A DNA stretch of 64,000 nt from DATJGS01 sp035494735. Lineage in GTDB: Bacteria; Eisenbacteria; RBG-16-71-46. The first letter of the stretch is position 1. The number at the start of each line of letters is the position of its first letter. Of the stretch, positions 16,832 to 27,896 are shown piece after piece. The DNA lies in NCBI GenBank assembly GCA_035494735.1, contig DATJGS010000014.1, positions 62,001 to 126,000 of the forward strand, written 5' to 3'. A program made the translations under genes and the position numbers. The notes beneath the pieces were generated by a model that worked only from the letters and a program-made list of their open reading frames with translations, was not told the origin of the DNA and did not search any database.

Positions 16832-17454
16832 GCCGCCGCCTCCGGGACGAGCGGCGCGCTCTCGATCAGACGCCGGCCGACGGCCCGTGCGCGCGCGAGC
16901 AGATCCGCGGCGCCGGCCACGCTGCCCCTGGCGTTGTCGTCGTGCTGCCACACGATCGTCTCCTCCCACTTCGCGCCGATCCACTTGAGGTAGCCGCGCA
17001 CACTGCGCTCGGCCAGGTCGTAGCGGTGCCGGCTCGAGCACGCGGTCACGAACACGCCGCGCCGCGTGCGGGCCCAGCGCGGGCGGAACGTCCAGCCGCC
17101 GTCCGGCGCGAGGCTGAGCGGCGTGACGCAATTGCAGCGGTCCATGACCTGCTTGAGCGGCCCGCTCACGGCGTCGAAGTACACGGGCGACGCCACGACC
17201 ACGGCGTGCGCGCGCTCGAGCAGCGAGAACACGCGGTCCATGTCGTCGTGGTAGATGCACATCTCGTGGGGCCCGGTCGGATCCGGCCCGCACGCCTGGC
17301 ACGGCTTGATCGTGAGGTCCTGGCAGCGCACGGATTCGAACGCCCCGCCGGCTTCGCGCACGCCGGCCGCCAGCGCGTCGAGCAGCACGTCGATGCTGCT
17401 GCCCGCGAGCGGGCTGCCGTTCAAGGCCGTCACCAGCCGTGTCGCGTCGCCCAT
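16828..17454 (-). CDS. Flavodoxin-fold NAD(P)H-dependent FMN reductase-like protein
   Basis: Flavoprotein of 208 residues. The FMN phosphate loop is NGSPLAGSSIDVLLDAL near the N-terminus. A cysteine cluster follows in KPCQACGPDPTGPHEMC, as in iron-sulphur flavoproteins and their relatives. VVVASPVYFDAVSGPLKQVMDR is the second FMN-binding segment. It could reduce quinones, metals or other acceptors with NAD(P)H. The cysteine spacing (CxxC then C) could bind a metal or cluster but may be partial. ATG 17454 has GAGG eight bases upstream; a GTG at 17460 overlaps the methyltransferase stop. It sits between a methyltransferase gene and a secreted unknown, with overlaps at both ends. Confidence 0.82.
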   Translation of the reverse strand: MGDATRLVTALNGSPLAGSSIDVLLDALAAGVREAGGAFESVRCQDLTIKPCQACGPDPTGPHEMCIYHDDMDRVFSLLERAHAVVVASPVYFDAVSGPLKQVMDRCNCVTPLSLAPDGGWTFRPRWARTRRGVFVTACSSRHRYDLAERSVRGYLKWIGAKWEETIVWQHDDNARGSVAGAADLLARARAVGRRLIESAPLVPEAAA

Positions 17455-17456
17455 GT

Positions 17457-18257
17457 TCACGTCCTCACCGCCCAGACCAGCGTCGTCGCGCCGAGCCGCG
17501 ACACGAGCGGCAGCGCCTCGGCCAGCGATTCGCCCGCGCGCGCGGCGCCGAGCAGCGCGTCGGGCGTCGTCTTCGCGACCCACAGGAAACGCTTGAGCCC
17601 CTCCACGCGAAAGCCCGCGTTCTCCAGACCGCGCGCCAGCTCGCTGGGCGGCAAGGGGTGATGGTAACGATACGGATGGTACGTGGTCTCGTCGTCGCCG
17701 GCCTCGGGGAAGCACGACGACGGCAGCGCGCGGCGCAGCCACGGCCAGCGCACCGCCAGGCGTTTGACCGCCTCGATCGGCGAGTCCGGGTTCGGCGTCG
17801 ACAGCGCGACGCGCCCTCCCCGGCGCACGACGCGCGCGATTTCGGCCAGCACGCGCGGCCGGTCGGGACGATAGACGTGCTCCATCATCTCGACGGAAAC
17901 GGCGCGATCGAAGGTCGCGTCCCGATAGGGCAGCGCCCGCGCGTTCGCCTGCACGAGTCCGAGATCGCCGAGCGGCGACAGCGCGGCGCGCGCCCAGCGC
18001 AGCTGATCGAGGCCCAAGTCGATGCCGGTCACGCGCGCGCCCGAGCGCATCGCCCAATGCGTGCCGTAGGCCCAGCCGCAACCGAGGTCGAGCACGCGCT
18101 GTCCGGGCGCGAGGTCGGCCATGGCCAGCACTTCGCGGAAGCGCCGCACCATCATGTAGCGGCGCGTGCGCGAGCCCAGGTACCAGTGTTCGACGAGGAA
18201 CGGAAGATCGCCGCTGCGCTCGATGGCGAGCGCCGGCGCGCCGGCGAGCGGGGCCAT
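17457..18257 (-). CDS. Class I SAM-dependent methyltransferase
   Basis: Methyltransferase of 266 residues with motif I LDLGCGWAYG, the acidic GIDLGLDQL strand end, a post-I region around ANARALPY and motif IV-like EMMEHVYRPDRPRVL. This is the UbiE/Methyltransf_11 pattern. The substrate is unknown. Its C-terminal part (DETTYHPYRYHHPLPPSEL) resembles enzymes acting on small molecules or sugars. ATG 18257 was chosen as the first start at the domain edge. It lies 17 bases after the B12-binding mutase subunit gene and overlaps the flavoprotein gene, so it belongs to that transcript. Confidence 0.87.
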   Translation of the reverse strand: MAPLAGAPALAIERSGDLPFLVEHWYLGSRTRRYMMVRRFREVLAMADLAPGQRVLDLGCGWAYGTHWAMRSGARVTGIDLGLDQLRWARAALSPLGDLGLVQANARALPYRDATFDRAVSVEMMEHVYRPDRPRVLAEIARVVRRGGRVALSTPNPDSPIEAVKRLAVRWPWLRRALPSSCFPEAGDDETTYHPYRYHHPLPPSELARGLENAGFRVEGLKRFLWVAKTTPDALLGAARAGESLAEALPLVSRLGATTLVWAVRT

Positions 18258-18274
18258 GCGCGGGGGCGCGGCGG

Positions 18275-19096
18275 TTAACGCCGGGCGCGGCCGCGGCGCG
18301 AGGCGCCGGCGCGGCGCGTGGCCGACGCGCGACGCGCGGGGCGAGCCTTCGCCCGCGCCGGCCGGGCCGCGCGCCGCGGCGCCGACTTGGCCCGCGCCGG
18401 ACGGCCCGCGCCGCGGGTCGTGCGAGGCCTGGCGCTCGTGCGCGCCTTCGCTCCCGCGCGCGCCTTCGCGCCGGCGCGCGACGCCGTGCGCTTCGTCTTG
18501 CGAGACGTCGTGCCCTTGGACGGGCGCGCGGCCGCGCGCTTCGCGCCGCGCGGCACGGCCGACTTGCGGGCGGGCGCGGCGCTCGCGGCCCGGCCCGGCG
18601 CCGCGCGGCGCGGCATCGCCTGCGGATGCGCGCCTTCGCCATACACCGGCGTGGGATCGACGCGGCGGGCCGGCGCCGGCGCCAGGGCGTCCGCGCCGTG
18701 CACGCCGACGAACCACTCGCGGATGTACACGCCGATGTCCTGCGTGGAGGAGCCCGGGCCGAACAGCCGGCCGACCCCGAGCCGCGCCAGCGATTCCATG
18801 TCCTCGGGCGGGATGATGCCGCCGCCGGTCAGCAGCCGATCGCCGATGCCGCGCTGCTTCATCAGCTCGAGCACGTCCGGAAACAGCGTCATGTGCGCGC
18901 CCGACAGGATGGACAGCGCGACGACGTCGACGTCCTCCTGCACCGCGGCCTCGACGACCTGCTCGGGCGACTGGTGCAGCCCGGTGTAGATCACCTCCAT
19001 GCCGGCGTCGCGCAGCGCGGCGGCCACGACTTTCGCGCCACGATCGTGACCGTCGAGACCGGGTTTGCCCACGAGCACACGGATCTTGCGTTGCAT
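18275..19096 (-). CDS. B12-binding subunit of methylmalonyl-CoA mutase with long basic C-terminal tail
   Basis: The first 130 residues are a cobalamin-binding domain: the DxHxxG motif is D15-G-H17-D-R-G20, followed by SILSGAHM and the GGGIIPPED loop. This is the small or C-terminal part of methylmalonyl-CoA mutase, which supplies the corrin-binding histidine. The rest (about 150-273) is a tail made almost only of Ala, Arg, Lys, Pro, Ser, Thr and Gly, like histone H1 or phasin tails, with essentially no acidic residues. Normal subunits end near residue 140. GGGAG precedes ATG 19096. The catalytic subunit at 21424-23217 also has a basic extension. The tail could bind DNA, polyphosphate or membranes; this is inference. 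Confidence 0.9.
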   Translation of the reverse strand: MQRKIRVLVGKPGLDGHDRGAKVVAAALRDAGMEVIYTGLHQSPEQVVEAAVQEDVDVVALSILSGAHMTLFPDVLELMKQRGIGDRLLTGGGIIPPEDMESLARLGVGRLFGPGSSTQDIGVYIREWFVGVHGADALAPAPARRVDPTPVYGEGAHPQAMPRRAAPGRAASAAPARKSAVPRGAKRAAARPSKGTTSRKTKRTASRAGAKARAGAKARTSARPRTTRGAGRPARAKSAPRRAARPARAKARPARRASATRRAGASRRGRARR

Positions 19097-19253
19097 GGAT
19101 CTCCCCTGCATGGATGACGGAGGTCGGTCGCAGCGAGAGGGCAAGATACAACAGCGTGGCGCGCGATGGGCAGTCGCCGCGCCGGGCGCGGCCACGGCCG
19201 GGGACGAGCGCCGCAGGCGCGGCTCTCCCCCACGCGCCGCGCGGCGTCCCTCG

Positions 19254-20636
19254 CTAGGGCCGCGCGCCGCCCGGACGCGCGAACACGTCGGCTTCGCCCG
19301 CGAATCGCCCGGGCAGCGCGATCAGCGGCGCGAGGCCGGGCTCCCGGTCGGAGCCGAAGCCGATCCACAGCGTGTCGCCGGATGGCGGCGCCCCGCCCCG
19401 GCGCGCGTTCAGGTACGGATCGAAGAACACTTCCTGGGTGGGTGGGCGATGCGTGCGGTCCACGGCGTTGTCGGCGAGCGCCGGCGAGTTCGCGCGGCGC
19501 AGCAGGCACAGCGGCCGGTCGCGGAGCGGCGAGTGCAGCACGCGCGCCACGAGCGTCTCGAGCTGGTGCGTGCGCTCGCGTTCGGCGAGCAGCGGATGCG
19601 CGAGGCGCGACACGATCGGCACGGGCACCCCGGCCCGGAGCGCGAGCGCCAGCGCCGCGGTCACGATCGCCACGCCGGCCGTGGCGCGGCCGTCGACGAA
19701 CGCGAGACGCGCCTCGAGCCCGTCCTCGCCGAGCGCCGTGATCGCGGCGCACAGCATGAGCGCGAACAGCGCGTACGTCGGCGAGCCGGTCGTGCTCGCG
19801 AACGGCAGCACGAACGCGGATCCGAGCAGCGCGACCAGCGCCCACCAGCCGCGCCGCGCGGCCTTGAGCGCCGCGGCCGCCACCCACAGCGGCAGCACCG
19901 GCCCGCCCGCACGCCACGCGAGCGCGCCGCAGGCGAGCGCGAGCACGGCGGCGAGGAGCGCGGCGCGGCCGCGCCACGCCTGGCCCGCGGCCAACGCGGT
20001 CACCAGCACCGCGACGAGCGAGATCAGCGGATGGACTTCGATCATGCGGAACGACACCGCGAGCGCGGCCGGCCCTTCGCCGAGCGGCGACACGCGGCTG
20101 GGCGTCACCGTGAGCGCGAGCGTGAGCCAGGCCACGGCGCCCGACAGCACGGCGAGCGCGATCCCGGCCGGCGTGCGCAGCGCGCGGCGTTCGATCAGTG
20201 CGCCGGCCACGAGCGCGACGTCGAACAGCAGCGCGAACGGATGGATCAGCGCGGTCACGACCGACAGCGCGAGCAACAGTGCGAGCGCGCGCGGCGTGAG
20301 CCCGGCCCGCCACGTCGCGACCATGACGGCGAGCAGCAGCAGCAGGGGCCCATAGAAGATGCCGTGCAGGTGAAACAGGAACAGGTAGCCGGAGAAGAAC
20401 ACGCCGCCCGCGACCAGGCCGAGCAGCGCGAACGTGCGCCGTTCGAGTATGGCGCGGGCCAGCGTCCACCACGCCGCGAGCGTGAACGCGACGTTGAACA
20501 GCTGGACCGGGATCAGCGAGTCGCCGCTCGTCCGGTACAGCAGCCACGCGAGCGCAGTGCCGAGCGGACGGACGCTCGAGACGGAGGGCAGGCGTCCGGC
20601 GAGCGCGGCGCGGAAATCCATGCGCTCGAGCCACAC
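19254..20636 (-). CDS. Multi-pass GT-C-like membrane protein (start uncertain)
   Basis: Membrane protein of at least 460 residues with about nine to ten hydrophobic helices, then a soluble C-terminal part containing an RRGGAPPSGDTLWIGFG segment. Topology and length fit GT-C glycosyltransferases such as mannosyltransferase-like proteins. The first canonical start is GTG 20636. However, the frame stays open to about 20845, and the upstream part encodes a transmembrane segment followed by NHNESYDWVVW. This resembles the acidic first-loop motif of GT-C enzymes. No ATG, GTG or TTG lies there; a CTG at 20825 (GGGAG upstream) is the best candidate. The true protein is probably about 63 residues longer. 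Substrate unknown. Confidence 0.65.
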   Translation of the reverse strand: MWLERMDFRAALAGRLPSVSSVRPLGTALAWLLYRTSGDSLIPVQLFNVAFTLAAWWTLARAILERRTFALLGLVAGGVFFSGYLFLFHLHGIFYGPLLLLLAVMVATWRAGLTPRALALLLALSVVTALIHPFALLFDVALVAGALIERRALRTPAGIALAVLSGAVAWLTLALTVTPSRVSPLGEGPAALAVSFRMIEVHPLISLVAVLVTALAAGQAWRGRAALLAAVLALACGALAWRAGGPVLPLWVAAAALKAARRGWWALVALLGSAFVLPFASTTGSPTYALFALMLCAAITALGEDGLEARLAFVDGRATAGVAIVTAALALALRAGVPVPIVSRLAHPLLAERERTHQLETLVARVLHSPLRDRPLCLLRRANSPALADNAVDRTHRPPTQEVFFDPYLNARRGGAPPSGDTLWIGFGSDREPGLAPLIALPGRFAGEADVFARPGGARP

Positions 20637-20821
20637 GACCCAGTCGTACGACTCGTTGTGGTTCGCGAACGGAAAGCCGATCAGGAACCAGAACGCGAAG
20701 CCGGCCAGCGGCAGGAGCGTGACGGCCCATCCGGCGCGGGGCGCGCCAGGGGACGCGACGAGCGGCAGGCGCGGGGCGCGGGGCGACGGCGTTTCACCGC
20801 CCGCGGTCGCGCCCCACGGAA

Positions 20822-21397
20822 TCAGGATCCGGCGCTCCCGGGATCACCGCCCGCGCTCGACGCGGGCTCGGCGGCGAGGCGTTCGCGCTCGAGCAGGCGA
20901 TCGAAGTCCTCGTCCCTCATCGGCGACGGTGCGCCCGCCGCGGTGGCCGTCCGGCGCACCACGCGCGCCTCGATGAGCCGGTAGGCCTCCCAGGCGTCGT
21001 CCACGGTCTCGAACTCCCAGTCGATGCCGAGGTGCTGTCCGCCGGCATCGAGGCCCTCGACGATCCACGCGCCCTCGCCGGGCCTCCCCTCGCGCACGCG
21101 CGCATAACACAGGTCGCCGGGCGACAGCTCGTCGTCGACGCACTGCCGGCGCGCGAACGTCGACAGCTCGGGAAAGCGCCGGGCCAGGCGCTCGCGCTGC
21201 GCGGGGCTGCGGCCCGGCCTCCGGCGCACGCGGTCGCGCCAGCCGCCGATCACGCTGCCGTCCGCGCACTCCGCGACGACGCGTCCGGGATTCGCCGACT
21301 CGCGCACGGTCCACAGCGCGAGGGCGCCGACGATCGCGCCCATCCCGCCCATCAGCACCCACATCTCGCGAGGGTCGCTCGCGCTGACGTACGACAT
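20822..21397 (-). CDS. Uncharacterised protein with one N-terminal membrane helix
   Basis: Protein of 191 residues that I do not recognise. A hydrophobic helix (about 13-31, VLMGGMGAIVGALALW) is followed by a cytoplasmic or periplasmic region with CVDDELSPGDLCYARV and a Trp-rich strand (GIDWEFETVDDAWEAY). The C-terminus is acidic and Ala/Gly-rich. It lies 26 bases after the mutase catalytic subunit gene, so it probably shares that transcript. Confidence 0.6.
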   Translation of the reverse strand: MSYVSASDPREMWVLMGGMGAIVGALALWTVRESANPGRVVAECADGSVIGGWRDRVRRRPGRSPAQRERLARRFPELSTFARRQCVDDELSPGDLCYARVREGRPGEGAWIVEGLDAGGQHLGIDWEFETVDDAWEAYRLIEARVVRRTATAAGAPSPMRDEDFDRLLERERLAAEPASSAGGDPGSAGS

Positions 21398-21423
21398 CGG
21401 GGCCTCCCTCGGGCCCGGAGTCC

Positions 21424-23217
<1,794 letters not shown>

Positions 23218-23315
23218 GCGGCGTGACCTCCATGCGGGATCCGAACGGCCCCATGAGGCGCCCGGGGCGGGACCGCGGTGCGCTGGAGACGTCGAAACGA
23301 ACTGCGAACGCGTCG

Positions 23316-23345
23316 AGAGTAGGCGGGGCTCGCGCCCGGGGTCAA
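23316..23345 (-). promoter_or_regulatory. Sigma70-like promoter for the mutase catalytic subunit
   Basis: On the minus strand, TTGACC (23340-23345) and TACTCT (23316-23321) are separated by 18 bases. This puts a start point about 90 bases before the mutase gene. The same TTGAC-type box recurs before ugd and before the epimerase at 41811-42809. Confidence 0.45.
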
Positions 23346-23489
23346 GATCACGCTGGAACGGCGCGGGCCGCGTGGACTACGCTCGCCGGGCGGCTCGCAC
23401 GCTCCTGGTGTCCCCACTCCTCTCTTCGGCGTGGCCGCAGCCCGCCGTCTGACTCCGCGACGGCCGAAGATCACAAGATCGGGTGCCAC

Positions 23490-26400
23490 ATGACGAAGGT
23501 GCTGTTGGTGGCGCCGCGCAAGGACGAGGCGGACCTGCTGCGCGCCTCCCTGACCCCGCGGGAGGCCGAGGGCGCCTTCGACATCCATCACGCGAGCGAC
23601 GTCGAGTCCGCCGTGCGCGTGCTCGGCGACGAATCGTTCGACGTCGTGGTCGCCGACCTCGGCGGCGGGACGGACGGTCCGACGCTCGACGTCCCGGCGG
23701 TCGAGACCCTGGTCGCCGCCGCCCCCGACACGCCGGCGATCGTGCTCGTGGACTCGGTGCACGAATGGCGCGCCCTGGCCGCGCTGCGCTCGGGGGCGCG
23801 CGACTACCTGGTCAAGCGCGCCCGGCGTCCGGTGCTGCTGGCCCGCGTCATCGCCCACACCGTCGAACGGTCGCGGCTCGAGGACCACCTCGCCGAGGTG
23901 CACCGCCAGATCGCCGACCTCGAGGCGCGCGCCGTCGGCCTGTTCGGCTCGCCGTTCGCCGGGCTGGCCTGGCTCGACGGCCAGGGCACGCTGCTCGACG
24001 TGAACGCGCGCTTCGCGGCGCTGCTCTCGACGTCGCGCGACGCGCTGATCGGCCGGCGCCTCGCCGATCTCGGCGTGGCGCCCGGGCGCAGCGACGAATG
24101 GGGCTTCCTGCCGCGCCTGTCGCGCAGCGCGTCCGCGACGTTCGCGGGGCGGCGCGCGCTGCGCGCGGGCGACGGCGCGCCGGTCGCCGTCGATCTCCAC
24201 GTGGCGCGCATCCGGCGCGCCAGCGGCCTGCCCGTGCGCCTCGCCCTGCACGCCGTCACGTCCTCGGGCGCCCCCGCGGCCGCCGTGCCGGCGGCGGCGC
24301 CGACGCTCGAGGTGTCGTTTCGCGGCGTGCTCGAGAGCGCCCCGGTCGCCATGGTGATCCTGGACGACGCGTCCCGTGTGGTCATGGTCAACGCCCATAC
24401 GGAGGAGCTGTTCGGCTACGGGCGCGAAGTTCTGGCGGGCGAGCCCGTCACGCGCATCCTCCCCGAGTTCGAACTGCTGCGCGGGCCGGGAGACACGGAC
24501 GCGACGCCGAGCCCCGGGCCGCCTGGGCGCGGCGTCGAGTACGACCTGCTGGGCCGCCGCCGCGACGCGACCACGCTGCCGTGCGACGTCCGCGTGCGTC
24601 CGCTCGTCGCCGAGCAGGGACTGTTGACGATCGTGGCCGTCGTCGACGTCACCGAACGCGTGCGCACGCGCGCGGCGATGCGCCGCACGGAGGAACAGTT
24701 CCGCGCCGTGTTCGACTCGACGGCGGTCGGCATCACGATCGTCGACCTGCACGGCGTGTGCATCTCGGCGAACGCGGCCTTCGAGCGCATCCTCGGCTAC
24801 CGCGTGTCCGAGATGGTCGGGACCCGGCATTCGGATCTCGTGTACCCGGAGGACGTCGCGATCGGCGTGCAGCAGCGCTCGGACCTGCTGGCCGGACGCC
24901 TCGACCGTTACGAGACCGAGCGGCGCTACCTGCACAAGGACGGGCATCCGGTCTGGCTCAGGGTCAGCAGTTCGCTCGTGCGCAACGCCGCCGGCGAGCC
25001 CGAGGTCGCGGTGGGCGTGAGCCTCGACATCACGGAACAGAAGAGCGCCGAGGAAGCGCTGCGCCAGCGCACCGTCGAACTGCTGGCGCTGGTCGGCAGC
25101 GCCGCGAACGACGCGGGCAGCATCGAGGACGCGCTGCGCATGTGCATCGCCCACGTGTGCGACAAGCTGGGCTGGCCGGTCGGTCACGCGCTGTTCCCGG
25201 GCCCCCACGACGTCCTGCTCCCGTCGCCGCTGTGGCACCTCGACGATCCCGAGCGCTACGCCGGGTTCCGCAGCGCGACGATGGAGCTGAGCTTCGCGAG
25301 CGGGTTCGGCATTCCCGGGCGCGCGCTCGAGATGAAGCAGCCGGTGTGGATGCCCGACCTGGCCGGCGAGATGTGGACGCCGCGCCATGCGATCGCGGCG
25401 CGCGCCGGGCTGAAGTCCTGCGTGTGCTTTCCCGTCGTCGTCGGCACCGAGGTGGCCGCCGCGCTCGAGTTCTTCTCGACCACCACGCTGCAGCCGGATC
25501 CGGCCCTGCGCGAAGCGGTGAACCAGGTCGGCACGCAGCTCGGCCGCGTCATCGAGCGCATGCGCCTCGAGTCGTACATGCGCTTCCACGCGATGCACGA
25601 CGCGCTGACCACGCTGCCCAACCGCACGCTGTTCATGGACCGCCTGCGCCAGGCCCTGGCGCGGCTCGAACGGCACCCGGGCACGCTCGCCGTGCTGTTC
25701 CTCGACGTGGACGGCTTCAAGGACGTGAACGACGAGCTCGGCCACGGCGCGGGCGACGCGCTGCTCTCGACGATCGCGATGCGCGTGCGCGAAGTCGTGC
25801 GGCCGGGCGACACGGTGGCGCGCATCGGCGGCGACGAGTTCACCGTGCTGTGCGAGGACATCGGCGGCCTCGACGAAGCCGAGGCCGTCGCGCAGCGCGC
25901 GCTCGAAGCGGTGGAGCGCCCGGTCGAACTGAAGGACGCCGAGCGCACGCCCACGCTCAGCATCGGCATCGCGCTGGCGCGCGACGCCGGCGTGTCGCCG
26001 GACCACCTGCTGCGCAACGCCGACACCGCGATGTACCGCGCGAAGGAGCGCGGCGGCTCGCGCGTCGAGACGTTCGACGCCGCGCTGCGGCGCAGCGTGC
26101 AGTCGCGGCGCATGCACGGCAACGCGCTGCGTCACGCCATCGACCGCGAGCAGATGCGCATCTTCTATCAGCCGAGCGTGTCGCTGCGCGGCGGCGCCGT
26201 CGAGGGCGTCGAGGCGCTCGTGCGCTGGGACCATCCCGAGCGCGGCCTCGTCGAGCCCGGCGAGATCATCCCCATCGCCGAGGACATGGGCCTGATCGAG
26301 TCGATCGGGGCGTGGGTGCTGGAACGCGCGTGCGAGCAGGCCGTGCGCTGGCGCGCCCGGCTGCCGCGCCGCGCGAAGCTGGCGATGGCCGTGAATCTGT

Positions 26401-26885
26401 CGTCACGCCAGTTCACGGGCGCGCTCACCGGCATCGTGAGGGACGTGCTGCGCCGCACCGGCATGGACCCGGCCGGGCTGTGCCTCGAGATCACCGAGAG
26501 CGTGATGCTCGAGGACTCGGAGGCCGCGGTTGCCCAGCTCGAGGAGCTGCAGGCGCTCGGCGTGGACCTGGTCATCGACGACTTCGGCACCGGGTACTCG
26601 TCGCTGAGCTACCTGCAGCGCATGCCGATCGCGTGCGTCAAACTGGACCGGGCGTTCGCCGTCGGCCTCGGGCGCGGACCGCAGACCCACGCGATCGTCG
26701 CCGCGGTCGTGAACCTGGCGCACGCGCTGCACCTGAGCGTCGTGGCCGAGGGCGTCGAGACGGCGCAACAGCTCGACGACCTGCGCGACCTGGGTTGCGA
26801 TTCGGCGCAGGGCTTCTACTTCGCGCGGCCCCAGCCCGCGATCGAGATGGAAGCGTTCCTCAAGGCGGAAGCGCCGCCGGCCTAG
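23490..26885 (+). CDS. Response-regulator/PAS/GAF/GGDEF/EAL bifunctional c-di-GMP protein
   Basis: Cyclic di-GMP enzyme of 1131 residues. The order is a receiver-like N-terminus (about 1-125, aspartate in VVVADLGG), PAS-like segments (about 150-265, 285-395 and 400-525), a GAF-like region (about 530-690), GGDEF (about 700-870, intact RIGGDEF near 779) and EAL (about 880-1125, intact EALVRW near 907, with DDFGTGYSSLSYL and VVAEGVET). Both catalytic motifs are complete, so it could make and degrade c-di-GMP; the balance is unknown. No histidine kinase is adjacent. ATG 23490 begins MTKVLLVAPRKDEADLLRAS. It stands alone between the mutase gene (divergent) and meaB (convergent). Confidence 0.93.
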   Translation: MTKVLLVAPRKDEADLLRASLTPREAEGAFDIHHASDVESAVRVLGDESFDVVVADLGGGTDGPTLDVPAVETLVAAAPDTPAIVLVDSVHEWRALAALRSGARDYLVKRARRPVLLARVIAHTVERSRLEDHLAEVHRQIADLEARAVGLFGSPFAGLAWLDGQGTLLDVNARFAALLSTSRDALIGRRLADLGVAPGRSDEWGFLPRLSRSASATFAGRRALRAGDGAPVAVDLHVARIRRASGLPVRLALHAVTSSGAPAAAVPAAAPTLEVSFRGVLESAPVAMVILDDASRVVMVNAHTEELFGYGREVLAGEPVTRILPEFELLRGPGDTDATPSPGPPGRGVEYDLLGRRRDATTLPCDVRVRPLVAEQGLLTIVAVVDVTERVRTRAAMRRTEEQFRAVFDSTAVGITIVDLHGVCISANAAFERILGYRVSEMVGTRHSDLVYPEDVAIGVQQRSDLLAGRLDRYETERRYLHKDGHPVWLRVSSSLVRNAAGEPEVAVGVSLDITEQKSAEEALRQRTVELLALVGSAANDAGSIEDALRMCIAHVCDKLGWPVGHALFPGPHDVLLPSPLWHLDDPERYAGFRSATMELSFASGFGIPGRALEMKQPVWMPDLAGEMWTPRHAIAARAGLKSCVCFPVVVGTEVAAALEFFSTTTLQPDPALREAVNQVGTQLGRVIERMRLESYMRFHAMHDALTTLPNRTLFMDRLRQALARLERHPGTLAVLFLDVDGFKDVNDELGHGAGDALLSTIAMRVREVVRPGDTVARIGGDEFTVLCEDIGGLDEAEAVAQRALEAVERPVELKDAERTPTLSIGIALARDAGVSPDHLLRNADTAMYRAKERGGSRVETFDAALRRSVQSRRMHGNALRHAIDREQMRIFYQPSVSLRGGAVEGVEALVRWDHPERGLVEPGEIIPIAEDMGLIESIGAWVLERACEQAVRWRARLPRRAKLAMAVNLSSRQFTGALTGIVRDVLRRTGMDPAGLCLEITESVMLEDSEAAVAQLEELQALGVDLVIDDFGTGYSSLSYLQRMPIACVKLDRAFAVGLGRGPQTHAIVAAVVNLAHALHLSVVAEGVETAQQLDDLRDLGCDSAQGFYFARPQPAIEMEAFLKAEAPPA

Positions 26886-26907
26886 CCGCGGACCTGGCTA
26901 GCCGCGG
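26882..26907. repeat. Direct repeat of CTAGCCGCGG spanning the two convergent stop codons
   Basis: CTAGCCGCGG occurs at 26882-26891 and 26898-26907. The first copy holds the stop of the GGDEF/EAL gene on the plus strand and the second holds the stop of meaB on the minus strand. It may be chance or a small duplication. CTAG is normally rare in bacterial genomes. Confidence 0.6.
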
Positions 26908-27896
26908 TGGGCCGCGCCGAGCGCGACGAGGCGCGGGGCGGCCTCGGCGAGCAGGGCGTCCGCCACCTGATGCGGCGTGCGGGTGCGCGCCGCGAGATCG
27001 GCGAGCGCCGCGCTCCAGCTCGCGGCCTCGACCGCGCCCTCGAGCCCGATCCACAGGCGCTCGCGCAGCAGCTCGCGCAGGCGCTGTTCCATCCGGCGAC
27101 GCCGGCGGCGCTCCAGCGCGCCGCGCGTCTTCAGGTAGTCGAGGTGCTCTTCGAAGCGGTCCACGACCTCGGACACGCCGGTGCCCTCGGACGCCGTGGT
27201 GAGCAGCACGGGCACCGGCCACTCGCCGGGGCTCGTGCGCAGTTCGAGCGCGGACTGGATGGCGAACGCGGCGCGCTCCGCGCCGTCGCGATCCGCCTTG
27301 TTGATCACGAACAGGTCGCCGATCTCCATCAGGCCGGCCTTCATGGCCTGCACCGTGTCGCCGGACTCCGGGACCAGCACCACGGCCGTCGAGTCCGCGG
27401 TCTCGGCCACCTCCAGCTCGCTCTGCCCGACGCCGACGGTCTCGATCAGGATGCGCGAGAAGCCCGCGGCGTCGAGCACGTCGCACGCCTGGGCGGTGTG
27501 CACGGCCAGCCCGCCCATGCTGCCGCGCGTGGCCATCGAGCGGATGAAGACGCCCTCGTCGCCGGCCAGCTCGCCCATGCGCACGCGATCGCCGAGCAGC
27601 GCGCCGCCGCTGAACGGGCTCGTCGGGTCGACGGCCACGATGCCGACGGTCTCGCCGCGCGCGCGGTACTCGAGCGCGAGCCGCGCGACGAGCGTGCTCT
27701 TGCCCGCGCCGGGCGGCCCGGTGATGCCGATGCGGAACGCGCGGCCGCTGGCCGCGAAGCACGCGTCGAGAATCTCGACCGCGTCCCGCGCCTCGTTCTC
27801 GACGCGCGAGATGGCGCGCGCCAGCGGCACGCGCTCGCCGGCCAGCGTGCGGCGGATGAGGTCGGCGGTGGCCGACTCGGCGGGGACGTGGGTCAC
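26898..27896 (-). CDS. meaB: MeaB-type G3E GTPase, chaperone of methylmalonyl-CoA mutase
   Basis: P-loop GTPase of 332 residues. It has Walker A GPPGAGKST, the base-binding NKAD motif in FVINKAD, the metal-site DPTSPFSGGALLGDRVRM, and IETVGVGQSELE. MeaB protects mutase and controls cofactor loading and release. The GTG start at 27896 overlaps the thioredoxin-fold gene's stop (GTGA), placing meaB last in the operon rplS-rnhB-yraN-glycosyltransferase-thioredoxin-meaB. The mutase catalytic subunit gene is 3.7 kb away on the same strand, separated by the oppositely oriented GGDEF/EAL gene, so the chaperone and the mutase are under different promoters. Confidence 0.93.
   Translation of the reverse strand: MTHVPAESATADLIRRTLAGERVPLARAISRVENEARDAVEILDACFAASGRAFRIGITGPPGAGKSTLVARLALEYRARGETVGIVAVDPTSPFSGGALLGDRVRMGELAGDEGVFIRSMATRGSMGGLAVHTAQACDVLDAAGFSRILIETVGVGQSELEVAETADSTAVVLVPESGDTVQAMKAGLMEIGDLFVINKADRDGAERAAFAIQSALELRTSPGEWPVPVLLTTASEGTGVSEVVDRFEEHLDYLKTRGALERRRRRRMEQRLRELLRERLWIGLEGAVEAASWSAALADLAARTRTPHQVADALLAEAAPRLVALGAAHRG

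Noticed and set aside
18275..18680. Repetitive GC-rich stretch resembling a CRISPR or tandem repeat
   Set aside because: No regular unit length or spacers; it is the low-complexity coding sequence of the basic tail.
19097..19253. Possible small gene in the gap upstream of the B12-binding subunit
   Set aside because: No frame with a start, ribosome site and plausible composition; GC-rich and without clear signals.
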